From contig MEQL01000037.1 in NCBI GenBank assembly GCA_001770205.1, forward strand, positions 47,059 through 111,058: DNA of 64,000 nucleotides, in the 5' to 3' direction. The DNA is from Bdellovibrionales bacterium RIFOXYD12_FULL_39_22. Lineage in GTDB: Bacteria; Bdellovibrionota; Bacteriovoracia; Bacteriovoracales; Bacteriovoracaceae. The notes under the pieces were generated by a model. That model did no database searches and had not been told where the DNA came from. It saw only the letters and a list, made by a program, of their open reading frames with translations. The translations under genes and the position numbers were made by a program. Shown piece by piece: positions 9,568 through 18,648 of the stretch (position 1 is its first letter; every line of letters starts with the position of its first letter).

Positions 9568-10373
9568 GTAATCTTAAATCAGGTTCCTATGATCATATAA
9601 TCTTAGGGCATTATAAGAAGGTGGCAAAAAATAATGGCCTTGATGGACGCTCTTCAATCGAAGATCAATATATTCGTAAAAGTGAATTGGAATGCCTATC
9701 TGCCGAGATTGAAATATTACAAAAAATTCATAAAAAAGAATTAACTGTTCTTGATGTTGGTTGTGGTAATGGCCATACCTTGGCCACTGTTTCACAGAGA
9801 TTTCCTGGGTGTATGTTTTATGGATTAGAATTTTCGCCAGACCTTTTTCAACTGGCCACATCTCGAAAAATTCCCAATGTGGAAATTATTCATCACGATT
9901 GTCGGCAAGAAATTCCTTTTAATGTTAATTTTGATTTAATTTATACCGAGCGAGTTATTATCAACATACTGAATCGAAAGGATCAATATATTGCGGTTGA
10001 TAATATTAGCAAAAGACTATCGCCCCAGGGAAGATATTTGGCCATGGAGAGTTTTCGTGAATCTTTGGTGGAGTTAAATTTGGCGCGAAGAGAGATGTGC
10101 TTGGAAGATGTTTCTCCCTCTAAGCATAATCTTTTTTTGAGTGAGCATTTTGCTAATAAGCTGGAGAGATTTGGCCTTCACCGTATTCCAACAGCGATGC
10201 CCTTTAACCATATGTCGACTCATTTTTATGTAACGCGAGTATTTCACAAGGCAATTCGTCCAGAGGGTGGAAAAGTAAAGTTTTCCCGAATGGCACAATT
10301 TTTTACGGAAGCGCTTCCTCCGGCAATTGGAAATTACTCGCCTATTCAATTTCATCTTTTTGAGAAACGATAG
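9564..10373 (+). CDS. Class I SAM-dependent methyltransferase
   Basis: 269 residues. The SAM-binding motif VLDVGCGNGHT lies near residues 67-77 and is followed by an acidic residue in GLEFSPD. The overall pattern fits the methyltransferase-25/11 group, which acts on small molecules or sugars. The specific substrate is unknown. The start overlaps the preceding lipoprotein stop by 4 bases, so it is coupled to the operon beginning at 7500. The LMW phosphatase follows after 15 bases. Confidence 0.78.
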   Translation: MSNLKSGSYDHIILGHYKKVAKNNGLDGRSSIEDQYIRKSELECLSAEIEILQKIHKKELTVLDVGCGNGHTLATVSQRFPGCMFYGLEFSPDLFQLATSRKIPNVEIIHHDCRQEIPFNVNFDLIYTERVIINILNRKDQYIAVDNISKRLSPQGRYLAMESFRESLVELNLARREMCLEDVSPSKHNLFLSEHFANKLERFGLHRIPTAMPFNHMSTHFYVTRVFHKAIRPEGGKVKFSRMAQFFTEALPPAIGNYSPIQFHLFEKR

Positions 10374-10388
10374 AAAGGAGATTTTGCA

Positions 10389-10883
10389 ATGATTTTAAAA
10401 AAAGTGCTATTCGTCTGCATGGGAAATATTTGTCGATCTCCCGCAGCAGAAGGGGTTATGCAGCATTTGCTAAAGGAGCACAAGCTAGATCAAAGCGTGA
10501 GGTGTGATTCTGCCGGAACAATAGGGTTTCATTCAGGCTGTCCGGCAGATGGCCGGATGCAGTCACATGCTAGACGACGAGGCATTGAATTACTAAGTCG
10601 TTCTCGGAAATTTGATGAGCAAAATGATTTTGATAAATTTGATTATATTGTAGTAATGGATAAGCAAAATTGGCGAGATGTAAAAAAATTGGATCATGGT
10701 AATAAATATGCGGATAAAATTTTTATGATGACGGATTTTTGCCAGAAGAGATCTGAAAAGGAAGTGCCCGATCCATATTATGATGGTGGAGATGGATTTG
10801 AACTAGTACTAGACATCATCGAAGATGCGGCATCGGGCCTGCTTGCGAGAATAAAAGCGGATCTAGAAAGGCAGTCTACTTAG
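10389..10883 (+). CDS. Low molecular weight protein-tyrosine phosphatase
   Basis: 164 residues. The P-loop VCMGNICRSP near residues 10-19 matches the CX5R(S/T) signature, with the nucleophilic cysteine first. The general acid is in DPYYDGG, with the two tyrosines expected in this family. These enzymes dephosphorylate phosphotyrosine proteins and in bacteria often regulate polysaccharide kinases (Wzb/Wzc type). No tyrosine kinase gene is visible in the window. The ribosome site AAAGGAG lies about 11 bases before the ATG. It sits in the 7500-11277 operon. Confidence 0.9.
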   Translation: MILKKVLFVCMGNICRSPAAEGVMQHLLKEHKLDQSVRCDSAGTIGFHSGCPADGRMQSHARRRGIELLSRSRKFDEQNDFDKFDYIVVMDKQNWRDVKKLDHGNKYADKIFMMTDFCQKRSEKEVPDPYYDGGDGFELVLDIIEDAASGLLARIKADLERQST

Positions 10884-10896
10884 GAGCGAGTGAGGC

Positions 10897-11277
10897 ATGA
10901 ATATTTTATGTCAAATTTCATTGGGCGAGTTAGTTGATAAGATATCTATTTTGCGCATAAAAAAGCGCAAAATAATAGAGCAAAGCAAGCTGGATTTTGT
11001 TATTCAGGAAGACAATGTTCTCACGGCCACTCTGGCAAAACTTAACATTACAGATATTCGTCACTACCTAGATGAGTTAATTGCGATTAATTCAGAATTA
11101 TGGGAGATTGAAGATAAAATTCGTCTTAAAGAACGTGCGCAAAAGTTTGATGATGAGTTTATTTCTTTGGCGCGTAGTGTTTATATTATCAATGATCGAC
11201 GATTTGTCGCAAAAAATAAAATCAATCGCGATTTTGGCTCCTCATTGCGAGAAGTAAAATCATATGAGGATTATTAG
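10897..11277 (+). CDS. DUF6165-like protein
   Basis: 126 residues, mostly helical and charged. The N-terminal pattern ISLGELVDKISILRIKK, followed by a helical region with ELIAINSELWEIEDKIR, resembles the DUF6165 family, which is often found near glycan or LPS genes. No catalytic motif is visible and the function is unknown. It is the last gene of the run starting at 7500, with a GTGAGG ribosome site just before the ATG. The assignment to the DUF rests on memory of the family pattern. Confidence 0.65.
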   Translation: MNILCQISLGELVDKISILRIKKRKIIEQSKLDFVIQEDNVLTATLAKLNITDIRHYLDELIAINSELWEIEDKIRLKERAQKFDDEFISLARSVYIINDRRFVAKNKINRDFGSSLREVKSYEDY

Positions 11278-11290
11278 GTTCGGGCAAAAA

Positions 11291-12022
11291 CTAACGAGTA
11301 ACAATATAGCGATAGTTTTCTAGATGCTCTAGAAATGTTTTTCGCAGCATTGGGCCGGCAATTACTCGTGCGACTGGAATCCGTAGAATGGTTCTCATTT
11401 TATGAGCAGAGTGAAATGTCACTAAAGTGTTTTCTGGCCCAAAAGATCTAAATTGAACGGAGCCAAGATCTGCGTCAGTCGATCCATTATCTGAATAATA
11501 AACGCGCCAACAAATTTCACTGAAGTTTGTTCCGTAGTTAATGATCTCCGCTTTGGTCATATCTTGGTTAAAGGGAAGAACCATTCGTTCAATTTGTCTA
11601 ATAGGTCGCCCCTCGCTATCTCGTTCAACCACTCTAACTTCTCCGCCGCGATACTCCGACAGTTGCATTCCCCAGCTCTCAGGAGGAAGCTTGCGGATGA
11701 ATTTATTATAAGGAATGTTAATGAGCATTTGACTATACTCCACCGTAACATCTTTTTCAGTTTGAATAGTATCAACCTCAATAGTAGAAAAATAATAAGT
11801 TGAACGGCCACGCTCTAAATCTTCATTTTTCCATGATTTAATCAGATCCATTTTTTCTTCCGGAACTTTTGATTGAAATTTTTCCAGTAGATCTAAAAAT
11901 TGCCAATCTTCTTCCTGCGGGGCCTGGGTTACAGGGAAATTTGGATTAATACTTGCCATAGTACTACTAGTAGTACACGAACAAAAAAGTGTGATAATAG
12001 CTATTAAACCTAATTGTTTCAC
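11291..12022 (-). CDS. Predicted lipoprotein, possibly START/SRPBCC-like
   Basis: I place the start at a GTG at 12022, 5 bases after an AAGAGG ribosome site. This gives a clean lipoprotein signal ending in LFCSC. The frame is open back to 12148, but that would put about 42 residues before the signal. The mature part of about 220 residues is predominantly beta, with WGMQLSEYRGG and a C-terminal helix, and vaguely resembles START/SRPBCC-type lipid-binding domains; this is weak. It is convergent with the DUF6165 gene and divergent from the methyltransferase at 12206. Confidence 0.62.
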   Translation of the reverse strand: MKQLGLIAIITLFCSCTTSSTMASINPNFPVTQAPQEEDWQFLDLLEKFQSKVPEEKMDLIKSWKNEDLERGRSTYYFSTIEVDTIQTEKDVTVEYSQMLINIPYNKFIRKLPPESWGMQLSEYRGGEVRVVERDSEGRPIRQIERMVLPFNQDMTKAEIINYGTNFSEICWRVYYSDNGSTDADLGSVQFRSFGPENTLVTFHSAHKMRTILRIPVARVIAGPMLRKTFLEHLENYRYIVTR

Positions 12023-12205
12023 TTTCACCTCTTGTTGGTCTGACATAATTTTTAATTCAGTATGATTGGCATTTGAAATTTTTACAAGAGTAAAATTTTT
12101 CATATAACCAAACAGCTTGGTTATATATTTTGCCAGCACTTGACCCATGACAACATCCTAGTATACTTATCCAAATTTATCAAAGTATCTACATAGGACG
12201 TAATC

Positions 12206-13015
12206 ATGCAAGAAGAAATAGAATGTACACTCCCACCAGAAATTAAATATCAGTTATACGAAACATCAGTACAGTGTCACTCGGCAGATATTCTGTTTAT
12301 CAATAGAGAATTTAAACAGGCCTATGATAAAGCCCCCCTGTCTCTTAGAGAAGATTTTTGTGGAACAGCTATTATGGCATGTGATTGGGTTTGTCAAAGT
12401 CAAGAACATTTGGCCTTCGCAATTGATATTGATAAATGTCCGCTTGAATATGGCCTCTCCCATCATTACCCCAAGCTATCAAGTGCTCAGCAGTCACGCA
12501 TGAACTATGTATTAGGTAACGTCTTGGACAATTATTCTTTTAAAACGGACGTAGTTGTTGCCTTTAATTTTTCTTATTTTGTGTTTAAAAAAAGAAAAGA
12601 ACTATTGGATTATTTCAAAAAAGTGCGTAAATCACTAAATGAGCAAGGTGCCTTTTTTATAGATCTCTTTGGAGGAACTGAGGCATTCGCACCACTAGAA
12701 GAGGAAACAGAACATGATGGCCACTCTTATTATTGGGACTGTGAGGGATATAATCCTCTTACCGCAGAATGTCAGTACTATATTCATTTTAAGACTCATC
12801 ATGATGGAATAAAACATAAAAACGCTTTTAGTTATTCCTGGAGAATGTGGACGGTAGCAGAGCTATGTGAAATTTTAGAGGATGCTGGATTCTCGAAAAC
12901 TATTACCTTCTGGGAAGGAGAGGATGGAAAAGGCAGTGGTGATGGCGTTTTTTATAACACCAAACAGGCCGAAAACTGCGAATCTTGGGTGACCTACATA
13001 CTGGCCTTAAACTAA
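12206..13015 (+). CDS. Class I SAM-dependent methyltransferase
   Basis: 269 residues. LREDFCGTAIMACDW near residues 46-60 replaces the usual glycine-rich SAM loop, and AIDIDKCPLEYG supplies the acidic residue binding the SAM ribose. VVAFNFSYFVFKKR and FIDLFGG are the later Rossmann strands. The pattern matches a group of uncharacterised bacterial methyltransferases. The gene stands alone between two convergent neighbours and ends one base before the PilZ gene on the other strand. Confidence 0.75.
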   Translation: MQEEIECTLPPEIKYQLYETSVQCHSADILFINREFKQAYDKAPLSLREDFCGTAIMACDWVCQSQEHLAFAIDIDKCPLEYGLSHHYPKLSSAQQSRMNYVLGNVLDNYSFKTDVVVAFNFSYFVFKKRKELLDYFKKVRKSLNEQGAFFIDLFGGTEAFAPLEEETEHDGHSYYWDCEGYNPLTAECQYYIHFKTHHDGIKHKNAFSYSWRMWTVAELCEILEDAGFSKTITFWEGEDGKGSGDGVFYNTKQAENCESWVTYILALN

Positions 13016-13348
13016 TTAAACCATTGGGGCGCGAACTGACAACTCATCAAATAAATCCAACGATAACTCTCGCTGCATCTCAATAGCAAATCCCATATCA
13101 TCTCTTGCCACATCTTGCGCCAGCCTAACAACGCGAGCATTACCTGAAGATTTTGAGCGGCCATATTTGTCGGTAATTACATACGTAATAATCTCGCCCA
13201 ACTTCGGTAGGTGCGTAGACTTGATAAATGCTCCTCTGCGGCTAATGTCTTTTAAACTAACGGTGTAAGAGCAGATAGAAACACTAGTGTACAGCTTCAT
13301 AAAACCATTAGATGGCCTTCTTTCTTGTCTGTTTCGTTCTAATCCCAT
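13016..13348 (-). CDS. PilZ domain protein (probable c-di-GMP receptor)
   Basis: 110 residues, close to a single PilZ domain. The c-di-GMP-binding signature is present: an RNRQERR arginine cluster near residues 5-11 and DISRRGAFI near residues 38-46, matching the RxxxR and (D/N)xSxxG motifs. A single-domain PilZ protein usually relays c-di-GMP levels to motility or surface machinery. It lies 30 bases downstream of cheW on the same strand, so the two may be co-transcribed and act together in motility control. Confidence 0.85.
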   Translation of the reverse strand: MGLERNRQERRPSNGFMKLYTSVSICSYTVSLKDISRRGAFIKSTHLPKLGEIITYVITDKYGRSKSSGNARVVRLAQDVARDDMGFAIEMQRELSLDLFDELSVRAPMV

Positions 13349-13378
13349 GTAAAAAACCTCCGATACTTTTCTGTTTGC

Positions 13379-13921
13379 TTATTTATTGGTGTTGCCTTTA
13401 AGCATTTTTAATTCATCAATACTTAAAACCTTACCAATATCCAAAAGTAAAACAAGATTTTGTTTTTCTTGCTTAGCAACTCCGGTAACGAATTTACTAC
13501 TAACATTGCCTTGAATTTCTAAAGAACGCTCTATTTGATTTTGTTCGAGGCCAACAACTTCATCAACATCATCAACTACGGTCCCAATTTTTATCCCTTC
13601 AATTTCCACAATGATGATGGATGTCTTTTTTAAGGCAAGTTTGCTTGATGGCGCAATAGATAACTTGGTTCTTAGATCAATAACAGAAATAATGTCACCA
13701 CGTAAGTTTATTAAACCCTTAAAAAAATTTGGCACTTGTGGTATCGGAGTTATTTCTACGGAACCAATTATTTCTTTGACTGTGTGAAGTGGGATGCCAA
13801 ATCGATCATCTCCCAAAGAGAAAATTAAAAATTTCTCTCGCTTTATTTCATTTTTTTGTCCTAGGCACTGACTTCCCATGAGTCTCTTTGCTTTTGCCTC
13901 GGTAGTACTATCTGTGTTCAT
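13379..13921 (-). CDS. cheW: Chemotaxis coupling protein CheW
   Basis: 180 residues. After a roughly 25-residue N-terminal extension, the CheW fold begins with REKFLIFSLGDDRFGIPL and continues through VKEIIG, PNFFKGLINLRGDIISVIDLR and a C-terminal DIGKVLS segment. CheW bridges chemoreceptors and the CheA kinase. No cheA or receptor gene lies within the window, so this copy is detached from a chemotaxis cluster. A PilZ gene follows directly. The start ATG at 13921 leaves room for a weak GAGG ribosome site. Confidence 0.9.
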   Translation of the reverse strand: MNTDSTTEAKAKRLMGSQCLGQKNEIKREKFLIFSLGDDRFGIPLHTVKEIIGSVEITPIPQVPNFFKGLINLRGDIISVIDLRTKLSIAPSSKLALKKTSIIIVEIEGIKIGTVVDDVDEVVGLEQNQIERSLEIQGNVSSKFVTGVAKQEKQNLVLLLDIGKVLSIDELKMLKGNTNK

Positions 13922-14090
13922 CTGATTAGTGCCTCAAATAAAATAAGACAACCTAATTTTATGAGGTAATAATTGCTTTTGGAATAGTTATTTTTTGCCT
14001 ATTTTTTTGGCACACAGGGCCATTTAAAATATCTTCAGATTAACTAACTAGAATTGTTAAAAATTACGTCAAAAAGTTAATCTCTTTAAA

Positions 14091-15110
14091 CTATCTAATG
14101 GAGGAAGAAATTTTTTTCCAGACCGTTTCAACTTGAAGTTTTCGTAAGCAATCCATCGTTTCGCAATGAAATTTACCACAATAATGCGCATTCTCTGTTC
14201 GGCAGATAACATCTTCAATATAAAAATAGGGATGAGTACTAACATCATAGGGATGCCACTCATTAGGTGGCTCTGGCCCAAAAAAGGTATAAGTTTTTAA
14301 TCCTACAGCGATGGCCAAATGTTTAATACCGGTATCATTTCCAATGTACAAAAAACTTTCTGCGAAAAAATGGGGAAGTTCTGCGAGTGACAAATGTACA
14401 AAGATTATGCGTGAATCAATCTCGTGTTTGGAAAATTTTTCTTTTATTGCTAAATCGTCGGAGGATTTGGAAAGAGGAATTGCAATTTCAATATCAGGAT
14501 GATGTTTGAAAATTATTTTACTCAGCAGAAGATAATTTTCTATAGGCCACATCTTGGTTGCTCTGGTGGCAACAACACCAAAGATTATGCGGCGTTGTTT
14601 TTGGGCCTTTCTAGTAATCAATAATCTGGGTGGGTAATGCAGGTAATGGGGAGGGGAGGTATCATGATTATTTGTGCGTCCCAAAAAAGAGTATACACCA
14701 TCAAGATCTCTTTGAATTAGTGGCCTGATCATTCCTTGGCCAACAACAGAGGTTCCATCTTTGAGGTGATGATTATGGAAGAAATATGGGATGCGATGTA
14801 TTAGTGAAAATAATGAGAAAAATTTTTTTGATCTACCGCTTTGATGCATTTCATACACAAGATCTATCTTTAGTTGCCGCATAAGGCGCCAGCATTTAAT
14901 CCAATCATGCGGCCGCTTAAGGTCCATAGCAATAATTGCATCGGCCGAGATTTTAACGTTATCATAAAGTGGGACAATCCAACTGGGGACTGCATAGTAT
15001 ATTTTGCTCTGCGGATACAGCGATCTCAAGTAATCCACAGTGGATAGTCCCATTATTGAATCACCCAATGCGCGTAGCTTTACGATAAGAATGCTTTGTT
15101 TGTTTTGCAT
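14091..15110 (-). CDS. Glycosyltransferase family 9 (heptosyltransferase-like)
   Basis: 339 residues. The N terminus SILIVKLRALGDSIM is the conserved start of ADP-heptose:LPS heptosyltransferases, and IGNDTGIKHLAIAVG near residue 270 with FFGPEPPNEWHP is the nucleotide-sugar binding half. It probably adds a heptose or similar sugar to the LPS core at the inner membrane. It is divergent from the protease gene at 15210, and two further glycosyltransferases lie just beyond. Confidence 0.85.
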   Translation of the reverse strand: MQNKQSILIVKLRALGDSIMGLSTVDYLRSLYPQSKIYYAVPSWIVPLYDNVKISADAIIAMDLKRPHDWIKCWRLMRQLKIDLVYEMHQSGRSKKFFSLFSLIHRIPYFFHNHHLKDGTSVVGQGMIRPLIQRDLDGVYSFLGRTNNHDTSPPHYLHYPPRLLITRKAQKQRRIIFGVVATRATKMWPIENYLLLSKIIFKHHPDIEIAIPLSKSSDDLAIKEKFSKHEIDSRIIFVHLSLAELPHFFAESFLYIGNDTGIKHLAIAVGLKTYTFFGPEPPNEWHPYDVSTHPYFYIEDVICRTENAHYCGKFHCETMDCLRKLQVETVWKKISSSIR

Positions 15111-15209
15111 AAGATAAAAAAGATTCTAGCACTGTGCAAATAAAGGATCTAGTATTTCGCTCAATTTTTCCTATACAGAAAGCACTATTCAGCATTAAAA
15201 TTTAGTTCT

Positions 15210-16463
15210 ATGTATAAAATTATTCTTTTCGCGATTTTGTTTTTTAATTTTTTTATGGCATCTGCCAAGGACTTTGTTGGAAAACTGTCTGCTAGCGCGG
15301 CCAGCAGTAAGCTTGCCACACTAGAGATAAACGCCAAAAGAGTTACCACTAGCTTTGGAGAATTTTTAGTCATTGAGGATACTGTTTTATCTGGCCTAAT
15401 AAAAAACAAATTGAGTGATGACCTATTTGAATACATTGAACCAAATTACTCCTATCATGTTGATGTAAACGACACTCTGCCTGTTTTAGATCCAATGTTT
15501 TCTCGCCAGTGGGGCCTTCGAAATACCGGGAAAAATGTAGAACAGTCACTTTTGCGTGGAAAGAAAGGAATGGATATAGATGCACTACGAGCTTGGACTA
15601 TTACTACTGGGAAAAAAAGCGTAAAAATTGCCATTATCGATACTGGTGTTGATTACACTCATCCTGATTTATTATCCAATATGTGGGTGAACGAGGAAGA
15701 AAAAAATGGATTAATGGGAGTTGATGACGACGAGAATGGTTATATCGACGATATCCATGGATACAATTTTGTAAACAATAGTGGAGATCCTCAAGATGAC
15801 TATGGCCACGGAACACATTGCGCAGGTGTGATTGGCGCATCACATGATACGATTGGTATTTCTGGAGTAATGGCACAAGTTTCATTAGTAGCTATTAAAT
15901 TTTTGAATCAAGAGGGAGTTGGTTCGCTGGAAAATGCACTTAAATCTATTCAATATGCTATCGATATTGGTGCAGATATCATGTCAAACTCGTGGGGAGG
16001 TTTTGATGAATCTGCAGCACTGGCAGAGGCAATTCGTGCCGCGGAAACGGCCGGGATTGTATTTGTGGTGGCGGCCGGAAATTCGATGAGCAACAATGAC
16101 AAAAAACCTGTCTGGCCCTCCAATTATGCGATGAGCAACGTAATTAGTGTTGGCGCTATGAATGGCCAGGGTGGGCGATCTTATTTTTCTAATTTTGGAG
16201 AAAAGAGTGTTCATATTTTCGCTCCAGGAAGTAATATTTTATCAACCTATAAAACTGGTGGTTACTACCTATCTTCTGGTACGTCTATGGCCACTCCTTT
16301 TGTTGCTGGTATGGTGGGCCTGTTATTATCACATCAAGCGAAACTAAATCCTCAAGAAGTGCGAGATAGACTTATTGATACTGCCGAAAAATCGTTTAAA
16401 CTGGATAAGTCAGTGGCCGGTGGCCGGGCAAATGCATATAGACTTTTGTCAGATACTAGGTAA
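15210..16463 (+). CDS. Secreted subtilisin-like serine protease (S8 family)
   Basis: 417 residues with a signal peptide (MYKIILFAILFFNFFMASA), a short propeptide-like region to about residue 120 and a peptidase S8 domain. The catalytic triad is visible: D144 in IIDTGVDYTHPD, H200 in YGHGTHCAG and S359 in SSGTSMATPF. The oxyanion Asn is N291 in AAGN. No C-terminal secretion domain follows. In a predatory organism it could digest prey protein, which is inference. It sits between glycosyltransferase genes, and the GT2 gene begins 12 bases after its stop. Confidence 0.92.
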   Translation: MYKIILFAILFFNFFMASAKDFVGKLSASAASSKLATLEINAKRVTTSFGEFLVIEDTVLSGLIKNKLSDDLFEYIEPNYSYHVDVNDTLPVLDPMFSRQWGLRNTGKNVEQSLLRGKKGMDIDALRAWTITTGKKSVKIAIIDTGVDYTHPDLLSNMWVNEEEKNGLMGVDDDENGYIDDIHGYNFVNNSGDPQDDYGHGTHCAGVIGASHDTIGISGVMAQVSLVAIKFLNQEGVGSLENALKSIQYAIDIGADIMSNSWGGFDESAALAEAIRAAETAGIVFVVAAGNSMSNNDKKPVWPSNYAMSNVISVGAMNGQGGRSYFSNFGEKSVHIFAPGSNILSTYKTGGYYLSSGTSMATPFVAGMVGLLLSHQAKLNPQEVRDRLIDTAEKSFKLDKSVAGGRANAYRLLSDTR

Positions 16464-16475
16464 TATTTATATTCC

Positions 16476-17252
16476 ATGATCAAATTATCAGTTGCAATTA
16501 TCACGTACAATGAAGAAAACAATATTGGCCGCTGCTTGCATTCAGTGCAAAATATTGCTGACGAAATAGTCGTCGTTGACTCTTTTTCCACTGATAAAAC
16601 GGCCCAAATTTGCCAGAAAATGGGAGCAAAAGTTATTACCCATACATTCGTTGGGCACATAGAGCAAAAAAATTATGCGTTAACACAAACAAACTATGAC
16701 TACGTCTTGTCTTTAGATGGAGATGAAGAATTAGGCCCAGAGTTAATTGCAGAGATAAAAGAAATAAAACAAAATAGTGACATTGCCCATTTGGCCGATG
16801 GATATTTTTTCAATCGCCTGACAAACTATGCTGGCCACTGGGTGCGATATTGTGGTTGGTATCCAGATCGGAAATTGCGTCTATTTAATAAGCACAAAGG
16901 ACAATGGAGTGGAGTTAATCCTCATGATATTATTCGTATGGATGTTAACGCTAGTATTAACTATATCTCCAAAGACATTTTGCATTACAGCTACGCATCG
17001 ATCTCGGCACATGTAGCACAAACCAATAAATTTACTTCCATTGCTGCCAAGGCGGCCTTTGCCAACGGGGTTCGTTCGAATATCTTTAAAATAATTACCA
17101 GGCCTTTTTTTAAATTCATTCGTGATTATTTTCTTAAACTAGGTATATTAGATGGACGTTATGGCCTTATTATTTGTTCGATCAACTCATTATCTGCACT
17201 TTTAAAATATGCAAAGATTTTTGAATTACAGTTGAATAAAAAAATTGACTAA
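16476..17252 (+). CDS. Glycosyltransferase family 2, WaaE/KdtX-like
   Basis: 258 residues. The GT-A start SVAIITYNEENNIGRCL, the IADEIVVVDSFSTDKT segment and LSLDGDEELGPEL (DxD-type metal site) are typical of the LPS-core beta-1,4-glucosyltransferase WaaE group. The later motif WYPDRKLRLFN is also characteristic. It follows the protease gene closely and precedes a GT4 gene by 27 bases, so the three are probably one transcript. The role is in LPS core or a related glycan. Confidence 0.88.
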   Translation: MIKLSVAIITYNEENNIGRCLHSVQNIADEIVVVDSFSTDKTAQICQKMGAKVITHTFVGHIEQKNYALTQTNYDYVLSLDGDEELGPELIAEIKEIKQNSDIAHLADGYFFNRLTNYAGHWVRYCGWYPDRKLRLFNKHKGQWSGVNPHDIIRMDVNASINYISKDILHYSYASISAHVAQTNKFTSIAAKAAFANGVRSNIFKIITRPFFKFIRDYFLKLGILDGRYGLIICSINSLSALLKYAKIFELQLNKKID

Positions 17253-17279
17253 AATGCATCCTCGGGAGCGCAACTATTC

Positions 17280-18254
17280 ATGAGAGTATTGTTTCAACAT
17301 CCTCACCCTCTTCCCGTTTTTCAGTACGGTGGCACTGAGCGAATAATGTTTTGGCATATGAAAGAGTTAGTTCGTTTGGGCCATAATGTAACCTTAATTG
17401 GCCATAGTAAATGCCAGGTGGAAAAATATGGCATAAATTTTATTCCCTTGCCATCCGCAGTGGATAATTGGCATCATCTTATTCCGGCCAATACAGATAT
17501 TGTTCATTTACAATACAATGCTACTCCTCAGATCAAATTTCCAATCATTAACACTATTCATGGTAATGGCAAGATTGGAGAACTTTTTTCCAAAAATGCT
17601 GTTTTTGTCTCTTCAAATCATGCCCAAAACCATAACTCTCAAAGTTACATTTATAACGCACTCGATTTATCGGAGTACCCCCCAATGTCTAGGACGGCAG
17701 GATCTCAATGGGACACCTTTCTTTTTTTGGCAAAAGCAAAATGGAGAGTAAAAAATGTAGCAGATGCCATAGCGGTATGTAAAAAAGCAGGAAAAAAATT
17801 GCATATTGCTGGCGGCCGCTACTTTTTACCCTCTCGCTATATCAAAGGCCATGGCAATATTAACAACCATAAAAAATTAGAACTAATGGCCCAAGCGCAT
17901 GCACTTATTTTCCCTGTGCGCTGGCCAGAACCTTTTGGTTTGGCCGTTATCGAGGCCATGTCCCAGGGCCTACCTGTCATTAGTTCTCCATATGGGAGCC
18001 TCAAAGAACTTATTGCGCCAGGAACTGGAATAATTTGTCAAAATTTCCAAGAACTATTGCAGGTAGTAATTTCTCCACCGCAAACCTACGATGGTAAAGT
18101 TATTCGTAAATATGTTGAAGATAATTTTAATATTAATAAATACACCAAAGAATATCTTGATCGTTACAATAAAATTATTTCGGGTAAGGAACTAAATTCG
18201 CAGTCGCCGCAAAGTGTATTTAAAGTTCGGCTGGAAGAACTTCTACCGTTTTAA
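17280..18254 (+). CDS. Glycosyltransferase family 4
   Basis: 324 residues. The N-terminal half has FQYGGTERIMFWHMKELVRLGH, and the C-terminal half has FPVRWPEPFGLAVIEAMSQGLP with the conserved EPFGLxxIEAMxxG nucleotide-sugar site of GT4 enzymes. It likely transfers a sugar during surface glycan assembly, in line with its neighbours. The last 35 bases overlap a convergent gene on the minus strand. Confidence 0.85.
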   Translation: MRVLFQHPHPLPVFQYGGTERIMFWHMKELVRLGHNVTLIGHSKCQVEKYGINFIPLPSAVDNWHHLIPANTDIVHLQYNATPQIKFPIINTIHGNGKIGELFSKNAVFVSSNHAQNHNSQSYIYNALDLSEYPPMSRTAGSQWDTFLFLAKAKWRVKNVADAIAVCKKAGKKLHIAGGRYFLPSRYIKGHGNINNHKKLELMAQAHALIFPVRWPEPFGLAVIEAMSQGLPVISSPYGSLKELIAPGTGIICQNFQELLQVVISPPQTYDGKVIRKYVEDNFNINKYTKEYLDRYNKIISGKELNSQSPQSVFKVRLEELLPF

Positions 18255-18639
18255 GGTTGGGGAGTTTTCTTGAAATACTTTTTGCGATTTCATTTGTGTT
18301 ATCTTTAGAGATAATTAGAATTTTGTCGCGAATTCCAGGAACTGCAAAATTATTACCCAAATCTACAATTTGACTTACGTTGGCATCTATACTGCTAATG
18401 TTTTTTTCAACATGCAAAAGGAAAATATTGTGTCCAAAATTATGTGCACAAAATAAATTACTAATAGGCCGTTCGTTAGTAGCACAGTTAGCACAAAAAT
18501 TAGTTAGCGTGCCATCAAAAAAATAATCCAGGGCCTGAAAAGGAAAGGGGCGTTCGACTAATTTTTCCTCGGTTGCCCAAATGACGCCAATAACTTGTTC
18601 GTTAATTAAACGTTGAAGTTTTTCAAAATTGCTTTTCAT
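18220..18639 (-). CDS. Hypothetical protein (139 aa)
   Basis: I do not recognise the family. The protein is soluble, begins MKSNFEKLQRLINEQ, has a CANC cysteine pair near residue 50, a second cysteine in LFCAHNFGHN and a beta-alpha pattern in the C-terminal half. It starts 10 bases after the nusB stop on the same strand and so looks like the last gene of the yceD-nusB run. Its 3' end overlaps the convergent GT4 gene by 35 bases. The overlap with a well-supported gene lowers confidence slightly, but the operon position supports it. Confidence 0.6.
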   Translation of the reverse strand: MKSNFEKLQRLINEQVIGVIWATEEKLVERPFPFQALDYFFDGTLTNFCANCATNERPISNLFCAHNFGHNIFLLHVEKNISSIDANVSQIVDLGNNFAVPGIRDKILIISKDNTNEIAKSISRKLPNLKTVEVLPAEL

Positions 18640-18648
18640 ATAAAATAA

